Source: Segatella baroniae DSM 16972 = JCM 13447 (GTDB lineage Bacteria; Bacteroidota; Bacteroidia; Bacteroidales; Bacteroidaceae). Taken from it: a DNA stretch of 64,000 bases. Numbering within the stretch: position 1 is the first letter of the stretch; each line of letters opens with the position of its first letter. A program made the position numbers and the translations under genes. Below the pieces are notes generated by a model. It had not been told where the DNA came from, ran no database searches, and saw only the letters and a program-made list of their open reading frames with translations. Location: positions 1 through 64,000 of the forward strand of contig NZ_AUFQ01000013.1 of the NCBI RefSeq assembly GCF_000426585.1, read 5' to 3'. Shown here piece by piece: positions 48,696-57,440 of the stretch.

Positions 48696-49466
48696 TTATA
48701 GATTGGTAGTATCTTTCAAATCACCTTTCGGATAGTATGCCAGCATGTGCTCCCTCAACCACTCGTTGGCCTTGACCGGTGTGAGCTTCCAACCGCTCGA
48801 ACAGGTGCTGACTATCTCGACGAGGCTGGAGCCTTTGCCTGCCATCGAAGACTCGAAAGCCTTTCGGATGGCCTTCTTCGCCGCACGGACAGACGCCACC
48901 GTGTCGACGCTTTGCCGCGTCACATAGCATGTTCCATCCAGCTGGGCGGCTATTTCCGTCATCTTGAGTGGGTATCCGTGCAGTTCCGGATCGCGTCCGT
49001 AAGGACAAGTGCTTGTCTTCTGGCCCAACAAAGTGGTAGGCGCCATCTGTCCACCGGTCATTCCGTAGATGGCGTTGTTGATGAAAATGATGGTCATGTT
49101 CTCACCTCTGTTCAACGCGTGGATGGTCTCTGCCGTTCCGATACATGCCAAGTCGCCGTCACCCTGATAGGTGAAGACGAGGCGGTCGGGCCACACGCGC
49201 TTGATGGCCGTAGCCACTGCGGGCGCACGCCCATGGGCGGCTTCCTGCCAGTCGATGTCCAGATAGCGGTAGGCGAACACCGCACAGCCTACCGGACATA
49301 CGCCGACGGTTTTCTCCTCCAGCCCCATGTCGCTCACGACCTCGGCCACGAGTTTGTGCACCACGCCATGGGAACAGCCCGCGCAATAGTGCATCGGCGT
49401 GTCATTCATCAATTCCGGCTTCGCATACACGAGGTTCTCCGGTGAGATAATATTGTTCTGATCCAT
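48696..49466 (-). CDS. korB: 2-oxoacid:ferredoxin oxidoreductase, beta subunit
   Basis: 256 aa. ThDP-binding subunit with MHYCAGCSHGVVH, GCAVFAYRYLDIDWQEAAHG, the ThDP motif TYQGDGDLACIGTAE ending FINNAIYGMTGGQMAPTTL, and TSTCPYGRD. Substrate most likely 2-oxoglutarate, by similarity to KorB and by the adjacent MenD, but 2-oxoisovalerate is not excluded. 4 bp after korA. Confidence 0.92.
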   Translation of the reverse strand: MDQNNIISPENLVYAKPELMNDTPMHYCAGCSHGVVHKLVAEVVSDMGLEEKTVGVCPVGCAVFAYRYLDIDWQEAAHGRAPAVATAIKRVWPDRLVFTYQGDGDLACIGTAETIHALNRGENMTIIFINNAIYGMTGGQMAPTTLLGQKTSTCPYGRDPELHGYPLKMTEIAAQLDGTCYVTRQSVDTVASVRAAKKAIRKAFESSMAGKGSSLVEIVSTCSSGWKLTPVKANEWLREHMLAYYPKGDLKDTTNL

Positions 49467-49470
49467 AGCC

Positions 49471-50559
49471 TTATTCCTTTACAAGTTTAGTTTCCAATGC
49501 CGTTACGATTTCTTCCGGGTCCGGCACGATGCCACCCAACCGTCCAAAATGCTCTACCGGCAACTTCCCGTTGATGGCCAGACGCACGTCCTGCACCATC
49601 TGGCCGGCATTGATCTCGACAACCAGAATGCCCTTCTTGCCTTTAGCCAGCTCCGCAATTTGCTTTTTGGGGAACGGCCACAGCGTAATCGGGCGGAAAA
49701 GTCCCACTTTCATGCCCCGCTTGCGAGCCGACTTCATGCCTTTTTCGGCAATACGGGCCGCACTGCCGAAAGCCACAATCATATATTCGGCGTCGTCCAA
49801 CTGCTGTGTTTCAAACCGCACCTCAGCCTCTTCAATCTGCCGGTATTTGTCCTGCAAGGCAATATTGCGCAGTTCCATCACCTCAGACTTCAATTCAAGC
49901 GACGTGATGACATTGGGCTGCCTGCCCCCGAAGCGGCCCATCGTGGCCCAGGGGCATTCCTTTTTGATTTCTTCTTCCGTGCGGCGAGGCTTCATCGGTG
50001 GCAACACCACCTTCTCCATCATCTGTCCGATGACGCCATCCGACAGAATCATGGCCGGGTTGCGATACCTGAAGGCCAGCGTAAAGGCCAAGTCCATGAA
50101 ATCGGCCATTTCCTGTACGGACGACGGAGCCAGCACGATGACGTTGTAGTCGCCATTGCCTCCGCCGCGCGTGGCCTGGAAATAATCGCTCTGCGAAGGC
50201 TGGATGGTGCCCAGTCCGGGGCCGCCACGCTGCACATTCACGATGACTCCGGGCACTTCCGCACCGGCCATATAAGATATTCCCTCCTGCATCAGGGCCA
50301 CACCGGGGCTTGACGAGGTTGTAAAGACGCGCTTGCCGGCTCCGGCTGCGCCATAAACCATATTGATGGAGGCCACTTCGCTCTCCGCCTGGACGACCAC
50401 CATGCCGGTCGTCTCCCAGGGTTTCAGCAGCGACAGGGTCTCTATGATTTCCGTCTGGGGAGTGATCGGGTAACCAAAAAAGCCATCCACGCCGCAGCGA
50501 ACCGCCGCATGGGCAATGGCCTCGTTGCCCTTCATCAATGTAACTTCTTGCTTTTCCAT
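49471..50559 (-). CDS. korA: 2-oxoacid:ferredoxin oxidoreductase, alpha subunit
   Basis: 362 aa from the ATG at 50559 (MEKQEVTLMKGNEAIAH); the frame is open for 45 more codons, but those overlap the ferredoxin gene. GVDGFFGYPITPQTEIIETL, FTTSSSPGVALMQEGISYM and NVQRGGPGLGT are typical alpha-subunit blocks, and the C-terminal part (RGMKVGLFRPITLWPFP) is the domain II region. 4 bp from the ferredoxin gene. Confidence 0.94.
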   Translation of the reverse strand: MEKQEVTLMKGNEAIAHAAVRCGVDGFFGYPITPQTEIIETLSLLKPWETTGMVVVQAESEVASINMVYGAAGAGKRVFTTSSSPGVALMQEGISYMAGAEVPGVIVNVQRGGPGLGTIQPSQSDYFQATRGGGNGDYNVIVLAPSSVQEMADFMDLAFTLAFRYRNPAMILSDGVIGQMMEKVVLPPMKPRRTEEEIKKECPWATMGRFGGRQPNVITSLELKSEVMELRNIALQDKYRQIEEAEVRFETQQLDDAEYMIVAFGSAARIAEKGMKSARKRGMKVGLFRPITLWPFPKKQIAELAKGKKGILVVEINAGQMVQDVRLAINGKLPVEHFGRLGGIVPDPEEIVTALETKLVKE

Positions 50560-50563
50560 ATTC

Positions 50564-50806
50564 TTAGACTTGATCTTCCATTCGTTTACGATACACCGTA
50601 ATGCAACCGTCGGGGCAGACGATCGCGCACGCGCTGCAACCGACACAGCGGTCGACATTGCTTCCAGGCTCCACATAGGGATACCCATGCACATTGACTT
50701 TCTTATCTGCCATCACAATGACGTCTTGCGGACATGCGACAGCGCACAGACCGCAGCCTTTGCATCGGTCCGTGTTCACCACGATGGCACCTTTTATTTT
50801 ACCCAT
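50564..50806 (-). CDS. korD: 4Fe-4S ferredoxin subunit of the 2-oxoacid oxidoreductase
   Basis: 80 aa with two 2[4Fe-4S] motifs, CKGCGLCAVACP and CVGCSACAIVCPDG. As the delta subunit it would relay electrons from the ThDP site to free ferredoxin. Directly upstream of korA. Confidence 0.92.
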   Translation of the reverse strand: MGKIKGAIVVNTDRCKGCGLCAVACPQDVIVMADKKVNVHGYPYVEPGSNVDRCVGCSACAIVCPDGCITVYRKRMEDQV

Positions 50807-50852
50807 AGTCTTTGTATTTAGTATGATTTCATGAATTTATCTGTTGCAAACA

Positions 50853-51035
50853 TCAAGGGTTATACATGTCCTTGCAATAAAACGCAAGAATGTTGTCGAG
50901 CATTTGCTTCGCCTCCACAGCCGGACTTTCCGGGTCGAGTGCAATCGCCTCCATATAACAATTGAGGGCTGCCTGCCAATTTTGCTGCTTGCGGAACTCG
51001 TTGCCCCGCAAATACCATTCACAACTTGTCATCAA
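50853..51035 (-). CDS. Small TPR-repeat protein
   Basis: 60 aa carrying about one and a half tetratricopeptide repeats (WYLRGNEFRKQQNWQAALNC, YMEAIALDPESPAVEAKQML). No signal or membrane segment. It opens the kor-men gene string, 46 bp before the ferredoxin gene, and may be a small partner protein of the oxidoreductase (inference from its place). Confidence 0.75.
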   Translation of the reverse strand: MMTSCEWYLRGNEFRKQQNWQAALNCYMEAIALDPESPAVEAKQMLDNILAFYCKDMYNP

Positions 51036-51306
51036 TGAACTTATGTTTTGTCAACCTTTGGCTTTTCAAAAGTGAATATTACGATTTTACAAACACAAAT
51101 ATAACGAAAATATCAATAAACAAAATGCGACATGCCGCTTTTTTAAATTATATTAAACTCAAAGCGGGGACTGGCCAAAAGGTGGGAAGACCGGCGGAAA
51201 GGCTGCTTGGAAGGGCCAAAGGCGTTAAATTATAACAAATAAACGGCATGAATACGACATGAATATGGAATCTAAAGTAATTTTACAGAAAATTAGAATC
51301 AAACGA

Positions 51307-51705
51307 ATGACACATGGGATCATCATAGGAATAGGGAGCAACTTCCAGCCGACCGAGAACGTCCGTCGGGCCGGAGCGCTGCTCACCCGCCTTTTCCATG
51401 ACTGCGAATGGAGCCCGTTTGTCACAACCGAGCCTGTCGGCCTTCGTTCCGATCCCTTCCTCAACGGCTTGCTTCGGGCCTCGACGACGCTGGACGAGGC
51501 TGAAGTCAGTCGTCTCTTGAAAGATATGGAAAGCCGTTTGGGCCGCACGCCGGCCGACAAGCGGGACGGGAAAGTGGTCATCGACCTCGACCTGATGGCC
51601 TTTGACGGGCAGCGGCGGCACGAGCGCAACTGGCTGTTCCCGTTCCAAGCGCAACTGCTCAAAGCACTGAATGACAAACCCAACAACATCATTGATATCA
51701 TATGA
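51307..51705 (+). CDS. folK: HPPK-like (FolK family) protein, short
   Basis: 132 aa from the ATG at 51307 (MTHGIIIGIGSNFQP); the frame opens at 51259. N-terminal IGIGSNFQPTENVRRA, middle FVTTEPVG and DPFLNGLLRA, and the catalytic block KVVIDLDLMAFDGQ with the Mg-binding DxD. HPPK transfers pyrophosphate to 6-hydroxymethyldihydropterin for folate synthesis. Usual HPPKs are about 150-160 aa and end with a PH...R segment after the DLDLM motif; here the protein stops earlier and lacks it. It may be a divergent short form. The stop overlaps the M64 gene start by 4 bp. Confidence 0.72.
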   Translation: MTHGIIIGIGSNFQPTENVRRAGALLTRLFHDCEWSPFVTTEPVGLRSDPFLNGLLRASTTLDEAEVSRLLKDMESRLGRTPADKRDGKVVIDLDLMAFDGQRRHERNWLFPFQAQLLKALNDKPNNIIDII

Positions 51706-52982
51706 AGAATCGTTTTTTCCATCTTTTGCTGTTCCTTGCGCTCTTCGCGACGGACAGCGTGGCCCAAGACTTCGACAAGTACTTTGTCGACAAGACCCTC
51801 CGCATCGACTACATCTTTGCCGGTGACGCCCGCCGACAGGAGATTTCGGTCGACGAACTCTGCGTGGAGCCCCGCTGGTGGGGCAAGCGCAGCCGGCTGG
51901 CCGAGGTTCCCATGGAGGGCTACGGCCAAATCATCATGAAAGACCATGCCACGGGAACCGTCATCTATCGCAACTCTTTCTCGACACTCTTCCAGGAATG
52001 GCTCTCCTATCCTGAAGCGCAGACCACCCGAAAGTCGTTCGAAAACGTTTTCCTGGCACCCATGCCGCGCCAGAAGGCTGACGTAACCGTGGAACTGTAT
52101 GACAACCGTCGGAAAGTCACCGCCCGACTGACACATGCCGTCGACCCCGCCGACATCCTCATCCGCCACACCGGCTACAAGAACGTGACGCCCTACGAGA
52201 CGCTGCAAATGCCGGCCGACACCGCCCGCTGCATCCGCATCGCCTACATCGCCGAAGGCTATCAGCCCTCCGAAATGCCGCTCTTCATGAAAGATGCGAA
52301 GGAAGCCATGGAGGCCATGTTCGCCCACGAGCCTTTCAAGAGCTTGCGCGACCGGTTCCAGATCGTGGCCGTCAAAGCCCCTTCCATCGACAGCGGAACG
52401 AGCGAGCCGCGTGCGGGCATTTGGAAAAACACGGCCCTCCACTCCCATTTCGACACGTTCTACAGCGACCGCTACCTCACGACGCTCCACCTGAAAGACC
52501 TTCATGAATGGCTGGCCGGCGTTCCCTACGAGCACATCATCGTACTGGTGAACACGGCAACCTACGGCGGTGGCGGCATTCTGAACTCCTACAACCTCAC
52601 GGCAGCCCATCACCCGAAGACCAAACCCGTGGTCGTTCACGAGTTCGGGCACAGCTTTGCGGGCCTTGCCGACGAGTATGCCTACGAAGCGGAGGCCATC
52701 CCCATGTATCCCAAGGACATCGAACCGTGGGAAGCCAACATCACGACGCTGAAGGATTTCGACAGCAAATGGAAGGACATGCTCGACAAGCGCACGAAGA
52801 TTCCCACGCCGTTGAATCCCAAACACATGGAGAAGGCCGGCGTCTACGAAGGCGCGGGCTACAGCCTGAAGGGCGTTTACCGTGCGTTCCAGGACTGCCG
52901 CATGCGCACCAATGAGAATCCGGAGTTCTGCCCCGTATGCCGCCGGCAGCTCGAACGCGTCATCCGCTTCTACACGGAATAG
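51702..52982 (+). CDS. M64-family zinc metallopeptidase (IgA peptidase-like), secreted
   Basis: 426 aa with signal peptide MKNRFFHLLLFLALFATDSVAQ. Zinc-binding HEFGHSFAGLADEY (H313, E314, H317, later D/E ligand) and a C-terminal cysteine pair in CRMRTNENPEFCPVCRR. The N-terminal ~120 residues form the M64 N-terminal beta domain. The name-giving member cleaves IgA, but Bacteroidales homologues are common and their substrates are mostly unknown. It overlaps the FolK-like gene by 4 bp and ends at a strong terminator. Confidence 0.9.
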   Translation: MKNRFFHLLLFLALFATDSVAQDFDKYFVDKTLRIDYIFAGDARRQEISVDELCVEPRWWGKRSRLAEVPMEGYGQIIMKDHATGTVIYRNSFSTLFQEWLSYPEAQTTRKSFENVFLAPMPRQKADVTVELYDNRRKVTARLTHAVDPADILIRHTGYKNVTPYETLQMPADTARCIRIAYIAEGYQPSEMPLFMKDAKEAMEAMFAHEPFKSLRDRFQIVAVKAPSIDSGTSEPRAGIWKNTALHSHFDTFYSDRYLTTLHLKDLHEWLAGVPYEHIIVLVNTATYGGGGILNSYNLTAAHHPKTKPVVVHEFGHSFAGLADEYAYEAEAIPMYPKDIEPWEANITTLKDFDSKWKDMLDKRTKIPTPLNPKHMEKAGVYEGAGYSLKGVYRAFQDCRMRTNENPEFCPVCRRQLERVIRFYTE

Positions 52983-53024
52983 CCTGCGTGCAGCCGCATC
53001 GGGCATTTGGCAAATCAAGAAAGG

Positions 53025-53063
53025 GGAACGCCCGGGCAAAGTCGGCCCGGGCGTTCCTTCTTT
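53025..53063 (+). terminator. Terminator after the M64 peptidase gene
   Basis: GGAACGCCCGGGC pairs perfectly with GCCCGGGCGTTCC (13 bp) around AAAGTCG, followed by TTCTTTT, 42 bp past the stop. Confidence 0.9.
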
Positions 53064-53207
53064 TGTGCGTATGGCTTATAAAATCGATGATTCCCATTCA
53101 AGAAAACGACGGTGGAGAAATCCCGCGCCAAGGCAGAAGCCCAACGCCAAGGCGCAGCATGATTCTTCACGCCCCTACGGCTCACGCCATTCGCAAAATT
53201 GAAAAAC

Positions 53208-53410
53208 CGCAGCGCGGAAAACGTCAAAACATAACGAAAGTTAAGTCCCGAGATTCGGAAATCGTCAAAACATAACGAAAGTTAAGTCCCGAGGTTCGGA
53301 AATCGTCAAAACATAACGTGTGTTAAATTCCGAGGTTCGGGAAACGCCAAAACAAACGGCGGCGGACTTTCCGCAGCCGGGGAAACGCCAAAACAAATGG
53401 CGGGACGGAA
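53208..53410. repeat. 41-bp tandem repeat array
   Basis: Four head-to-tail units of exactly 41 bp at 53223-53263, 53264-53304, 53305-53345 and 53346-53386, with partial units at both ends. Units 1 and 2 differ at one base; units 3 and 4 diverge progressively. The shared start is GTCAAAACATAACG and the shared end CCGAGGTTCGGAAATC. There are no spacers, so it is not a CRISPR array. It lies between the M64 terminator and the 3' end of the TonB receptor gene; the 100 bp before the array hold nothing I recognise. Confidence 0.9.
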
Positions 53411-53510
53411 AAACGAAGACAGTCTTTGACCATTCAATCACACGAAAGGCAATTCGTCGCGGCTGAAGAGAACGAATCGGTGCGGATGGGCCATATTCGC
53501 CTGAAAAGCC

Positions 53511-55856
53511 TCAATAGCTGACCTTCAACCCCACGTAATAAGTGCGTGGCTGCGACGGGCCGTAGATGTAGGACGCGTCTCTGTCCCATCCTTTGTCTAT
53601 ATCCTTTTGATAGGCGTTCGTGAGGTTCTGCACGCCACCATTCAACTGCGCCTTCACTCCGTCGACAGCCTTGAAGTCGTAGGAGAGTTTCAGGTTCAAC
53701 GTCATGAACGCGGGTGTGTCGACGGCCACGGGCTTCGCCACGCCCGAACCGGCGGCATGGCCCACGAGCATGCTGCCCGTGTAGTTGCCGGTCAGGCCTA
53801 CCGTGAATCTTTTCAGAGGTTCCACGCTTGCCGTGAAGTAGCCATAAAGGTTGGGGGTGCGCATCATTTTCCGCTCTTTCGGGGCCTCCTCGTCCCATTC
53901 CACCGCCTCCTTGTAGCGACTTTGCTGCCAGGTTATGCCGCCCTGCAATTGGAATTGGCGCGAAAAAGCCGCCTTTCCCTCCACGTTCAGGCCCAAGACC
54001 GTTGCCGCGTTGGCGTTGTAACGCTCGAGAATGCCAATGCCGAATGCGTCTTTCTCTTCCAATTTACGCTGTGCGAACACATGGTCGAGGTGGGTGAAGA
54101 AGCCCTCGACGAGCAGATTGGCCTGAACCTTGCCGAACGCATGATACATGTCGGCCGACAGGCTGATGCTGTTCGACCGCTCTTCTTTCAGCCCCGAGGC
54201 CAGGCGTGTCTTCAGGCGCTCCCCGCCCGCCAGCGTGGTGTGCAGGTCTTCGTCGAACGCCTGCGGCGCACGGAAGCCACCGGCGTATGTCAGGCGGAGG
54301 TTGACCTCTTCCACTGGGTTGAAACGCAGGTTGGCGCGCGGGCTGAAAATGAAGTGGCCGATCAGGTTGTGCTTGTCCACGCGGCCACCCAGCAGCAGGC
54401 TCCACCGCTTGTCCTTCCATTCATTCTGGAAGAAAAGGCTGCCCACGCGCACGTGCTGCCGTGTGACGACATCGTAGCCGAGCGCGTGGTCTTTCAATCC
54501 ATCGTAGCTATACTCCGCCCCCAGCGTGAAGTCGGCCGGCATGAAGGCCAGACGTTCAAAGGAGTGCACAAGCTGCATGCCGCCCAAGACATTCAGGTCG
54601 CGCGTCTTGCTGTAAGCCTTCAGCGCCTCGGCCTTGCTCTCCGCCGAACCGTCACCGGTGCCGCCGTAATAGCTGTTGCGCGACACGCTCTGGAAAGAGG
54701 CATACGCCGACAGGTGGTTCTGTCCGTCGGGCGTAAAGAGGTCGTAGCCCAGGTTTCCGCCATGGATTTCGTGCTGGAGCTGTTCGGCGATGTTCGCCTC
54801 GTGTGCGGGCAGGTCAAGATGGTTGCCGCCTCGTCTGAACTCGTTCAGCGCATGGTATTGCAACGTCAGCTTGGAATAGTTGTCCAGGCGCAGGAACGAG
54901 TTGAGGCCGACGGTCTTGTTGGCCAACTTGGGCAAATCCGTAAAACCGTCGCGGTCGCGGTCGTAGCCGTCGCGGTGGCGGCTGCCGGCATAGACGGAGA
55001 AGCCCGCCCGATTGTTTTTCGACACGATGGACGCGTTGAGCGTCGTGATGTTGTCAAAAGACTTTCCGCCTTCCATGCCCATCAGCGTGTGTGACAGTTC
55101 GGCCCAATTGCCGGTGGGCTCTTTGGTGATGATGTTGATGGTGCCGCCGATGGCTGACGAGCCGAACAGGGCCGAGCCGCCACCGCGTGCCACCTCCACG
55201 CGCTCCACCATGTTGGCCGGAATCTGCTCCAGCCCATAGACGCCTTGCAGAGCCGTGAACACTGGTCGCGAGTCGATGAGTATCTGTGAATAATGCCCGT
55301 CGAGCCCGTTGATGCGTACCTGTGAGAACCCGCAGTTGGCACAATTGTCCTCCGTCCTCACGCCGGGTTGGAAATTGAGCCCTTGGGCCAGGCACATCGA
55401 TTGTGTGATGTCAAACATGCGGGTGTCGAGAACATTGACGAGCGTGGGGGCGTTGCGGCGCAACGAAAGGCTTCGATTGGACGACACGACAACCTCGTCC
55501 AGCGAGATTTCGTCTTCCGTCAGTAGGAAGTCAAGATTGCTCCCAACGTTGGGCACCACGTCTATCGACTGGCGCGCCGCACGGAATCCGGCCAGTCTCA
55601 CCTCTATCGTCTGCTTGCCTTCGGGGAGATTCTCCAAATGATAGCGGCCTTCCACGTCGGTCACGTTGACCAGCATGGTGCCCAGAATCTTTACGCTGAC
55701 ATGCGCCAAAGGCTCACCCGTATTTTTTTCCTTGATTACTCCGGAGACGCTGGCTCCGGTTCTTTTGCTTGGCGATTCCGCCCGGACAACTGTAAAAATG
55801 CACAACAGCAGCAATAGCATACCGCCACGTTTGATCCATGTTATTCTATTCGTCAT
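53511..55856 (-). CDS. TonB-dependent outer-membrane receptor
   Basis: 781 aa from the ATG at 55856; the frame runs 27 codons further up, past the -7 box. Signal peptide, a carboxypeptidase-regulatory-like beta domain (GVIKEKNTGEPLAHVSVKIL), plug domain with EISLDEVVVSSNRS (TonB box region), CANCGFSQVRINGLDGHYSQ, IPANMVERVEVARGGGSALF and GGTINIITKEPTG, then a 22-strand barrel ending in an aromatic residue (YYVGLKVSY). The plug with a CANC pair resembles metal or cofactor uptake receptors. No SusD partner follows, so it is not a glycan SusC. Substrate unknown. Confidence 0.93.
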   Translation of the reverse strand: MTNRITWIKRGGMLLLLLCIFTVVRAESPSKRTGASVSGVIKEKNTGEPLAHVSVKILGTMLVNVTDVEGRYHLENLPEGKQTIEVRLAGFRAARQSIDVVPNVGSNLDFLLTEDEISLDEVVVSSNRSLSLRRNAPTLVNVLDTRMFDITQSMCLAQGLNFQPGVRTEDNCANCGFSQVRINGLDGHYSQILIDSRPVFTALQGVYGLEQIPANMVERVEVARGGGSALFGSSAIGGTINIITKEPTGNWAELSHTLMGMEGGKSFDNITTLNASIVSKNNRAGFSVYAGSRHRDGYDRDRDGFTDLPKLANKTVGLNSFLRLDNYSKLTLQYHALNEFRRGGNHLDLPAHEANIAEQLQHEIHGGNLGYDLFTPDGQNHLSAYASFQSVSRNSYYGGTGDGSAESKAEALKAYSKTRDLNVLGGMQLVHSFERLAFMPADFTLGAEYSYDGLKDHALGYDVVTRQHVRVGSLFFQNEWKDKRWSLLLGGRVDKHNLIGHFIFSPRANLRFNPVEEVNLRLTYAGGFRAPQAFDEDLHTTLAGGERLKTRLASGLKEERSNSISLSADMYHAFGKVQANLLVEGFFTHLDHVFAQRKLEEKDAFGIGILERYNANAATVLGLNVEGKAAFSRQFQLQGGITWQQSRYKEAVEWDEEAPKERKMMRTPNLYGYFTASVEPLKRFTVGLTGNYTGSMLVGHAAGSGVAKPVAVDTPAFMTLNLKLSYDFKAVDGVKAQLNGGVQNLTNAYQKDIDKGWDRDASYIYGPSQPRTYYVGLKVSY

Positions 55857-55906
55857 ACTTTCTTGATATTGATAAATTAAAATTCCAGAGTAATTATCTG
55901 TGGTTG

Positions 55907-55914
55907 CAAAGGTA
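55907..55914 (-). promoter_or_regulatory. -7 box of the TonB receptor gene
   Basis: TACCTTTG followed by C on the minus strand, 50 bp upstream of the chosen start. Confidence 0.6.
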
Positions 55915-56047
55915 GCCCTTCCCTTGAAAGCAGGCAATACCTAAAAGCCATGAATAAAACGCGATGATGCGAAAGCATATCTTGGATGGCACACAGTCCC
56001 GACTGTACCGACGGGCGTGTCATGTTTTTGAACGGACACTCGCGCCC

Positions 56048-56227
56048 GAGCCTTTGTCCTGCGGCGACGGCTACAACGACCAAAGCATGATGGAATTTGC
56101 GGGCTTGGGAGTGGCCACGGCCAACGCACCCCGCGACATACAAGAAAAGAGCGACTACATCACCTGTTCAAACGAGGAGGATGGAGTCGCCCATGTCGTG
56201 GAAAAGTTTATCTTAAAAGCAACTTAG
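56048..56227 (+). pseudogene. C-terminal remnant of a Cof-type HAD-IIB hydrolase
   Basis: In frame and ending at 56227: LSCGDGYNDQSMMEFAGLGV, then ATANAPRDIQEKSDYITCSN and EEDGVAHVVEKFIL. This is the motif IV GDGxND block and the C-terminal tail of Cof-type HAD phosphatases. The first ~200 residues (motifs I-III and cap) are missing, and the sequence before LSCGDG is unrelated. The end overlaps the WG-repeat gene tail by 4 bp. Confidence 0.75.
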
Positions 56228-56916
56228 ACGCCTTGTTTCTTTCCGCCATAACGGTCGATGAGCGTTGCTTTGCCATTGAGAAACGCTTCAAAATAAGGCG
56301 GCTGGTCACGCAACTGGATGTCATCATAGATAAAATCGGCGATGATGGTATCCTTTCCGTCGGGCAAGATCAATCCCATCCTCCCATTCTTTTCCGCCAT
56401 GATCGGCATGGTGCAAAGGTCGTCCACATACACATAGGGGGTGCGCAGGAAGTCATAGAGCGCATGAACCAGGACGTTGCCCTCGTGGTCTTTAATGCCG
56501 AACTTTCCATTCTCTTCATAAACCGTGTGAAACCGGATGTATTTCTGTTTCATACGGTGGAGGTATTTGATGATTTTCCGTCGATTGTTGATGAGTTTCA
56601 ACCAATAGGAATAGGTGTCACAATAGTTGGCCGAGGCCCGAGTCATGATGATTTTCCAGTCCATCCCGCTCAAGGCCTTGCGGTTCAAGTCGATGTAGCG
56701 GGCCAGTGCATGCTCGCGTTCTGGCAACGAAAGTTTGGAAAGTTGCTCCTCAAACTTCAGCATGATGGCTTTTGAACCTGACATTCCTTTGATATACCGA
56801 TGGATTTGTCGGCTTATCTCGTCACATACAAACTTATCTATTTGCTCAATTTCAATGCTGTCTTCATACAGTTCATCGAAATTCTCATCCGTTATCTTAT
56901 GACACTTTTCCTTCAT
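56224..56916 (-). CDS. WG-repeat-like protein
   Basis: 230 aa, soluble. The first ~130 residues are helical and charged. The second half has WG-type beta repeats (FHTVYEENGKFGIKDHEGNV, MPIMAEKNGRMGLILPDGKD, then PPYFEAFLNGKATLIDRYGG). WG proteins are widespread in Bacteroidota and mostly uncharacterised. It stands alone, convergent with the HAD remnant, with a -7 box about 135 bp upstream and so a long leader. Confidence 0.65.
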   Translation of the reverse strand: MKEKCHKITDENFDELYEDSIEIEQIDKFVCDEISRQIHRYIKGMSGSKAIMLKFEEQLSKLSLPEREHALARYIDLNRKALSGMDWKIIMTRASANYCDTYSYWLKLINNRRKIIKYLHRMKQKYIRFHTVYEENGKFGIKDHEGNVLVHALYDFLRTPYVYVDDLCTMPIMAEKNGRMGLILPDGKDTIIADFIYDDIQLRDQPPYFEAFLNGKATLIDRYGGKKQGV

Positions 56917-57049
56917 GGTGATTCTCCTTTTATAATAGGTTGGAAATCATTTTACAGCTGAAAGGGTTGAATATGCCCCTGCAACTCGGAAGGGAATCCT
57001 CGCTAAAGCCTCAACGTAATACTTTAGGCGGACAACAACCCTACTTTTA

Positions 57050-57057
57050 CAAAGATA
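57050..57057 (-). promoter_or_regulatory. -7 box of the WG-repeat gene
   Basis: TATCTTTG on the minus strand. It would give a leader of about 125 bases. Confidence 0.45.
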
Positions 57058-57130
57058 GGACTAATTTCGATATTACAAAAAAATAACCTATATTTTTTCC
57101 TTCTTACAAGATTTATTCATCGGAAATTCG

Positions 57131-57138
57131 TAATTTTG
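57131..57138 (+). promoter_or_regulatory. -7 box of the small membrane protein gene
   Basis: TAATTTTG followed by C, 60 bp upstream of the start at 57197. Confidence 0.5.
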
Positions 57139-57196
57139 CAAGCCAAAGGGAGACTCCTGTTTCCCATTGGCACCAAAACAACATCACAATAGATTT

Positions 57197-57421
57197 ATGA
57201 ACACAGCATTGATAGGATTCATCCTTTTTGTTGCAATGGCCATCGTTGGTTGGGCCATTGCGGAACTAAAAAACAAAACCATTCATTTTGAACACTCCGA
57301 AGCCGAGGCTGAAGGTGAAAAAGAAATGGAAGAACACTTCATGCAGAATGGAGGACACGAGCAAAGCCTGAAAGATTTGCTGCAACACAACAGCACCAAG
57401 GGCTATAAGGCTGTGGACTGA
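57197..57421 (+). CDS. Small single-pass membrane protein
   Basis: 74 aa from the ATG at 57197 (an ATG 30 bp earlier is possible). One N-terminal hydrophobic helix (TALIGFILFVAMAIVGWAIA) followed by an acidic tail rich in E and H (FEHSEAEAEGEKEMEEHF). Likely anchored in the inner membrane with a cytoplasmic or periplasmic charged tail. Not recognised as a named family. Own promoter and terminator, so it is probably a real, separately expressed gene. Confidence 0.7.
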   Translation: MNTALIGFILFVAMAIVGWAIAELKNKTIHFEHSEAEAEGEKEMEEHFMQNGGHEQSLKDLLQHNSTKGYKAVD

Positions 57422-57440
57422 TTTACACCTTGTCAAACAG

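Noticed and set aside
51225-53039. 604-codon open frame on the minus strand
   Set aside because: It lies antisense to the FolK-like and M64 genes, whose motifs are unmistakable; the antisense product has low-complexity, GC-driven composition and no family signature.
53208-53410. Repeat array considered as a CRISPR locus
   Set aside because: Units are directly adjacent with no spacers, diverge along the array and no cas gene is present.
53607-55094. 495-codon open frame on the plus strand
   Set aside because: Shadow of the TonB receptor barrel on the opposite strand; no motif, no promoter.
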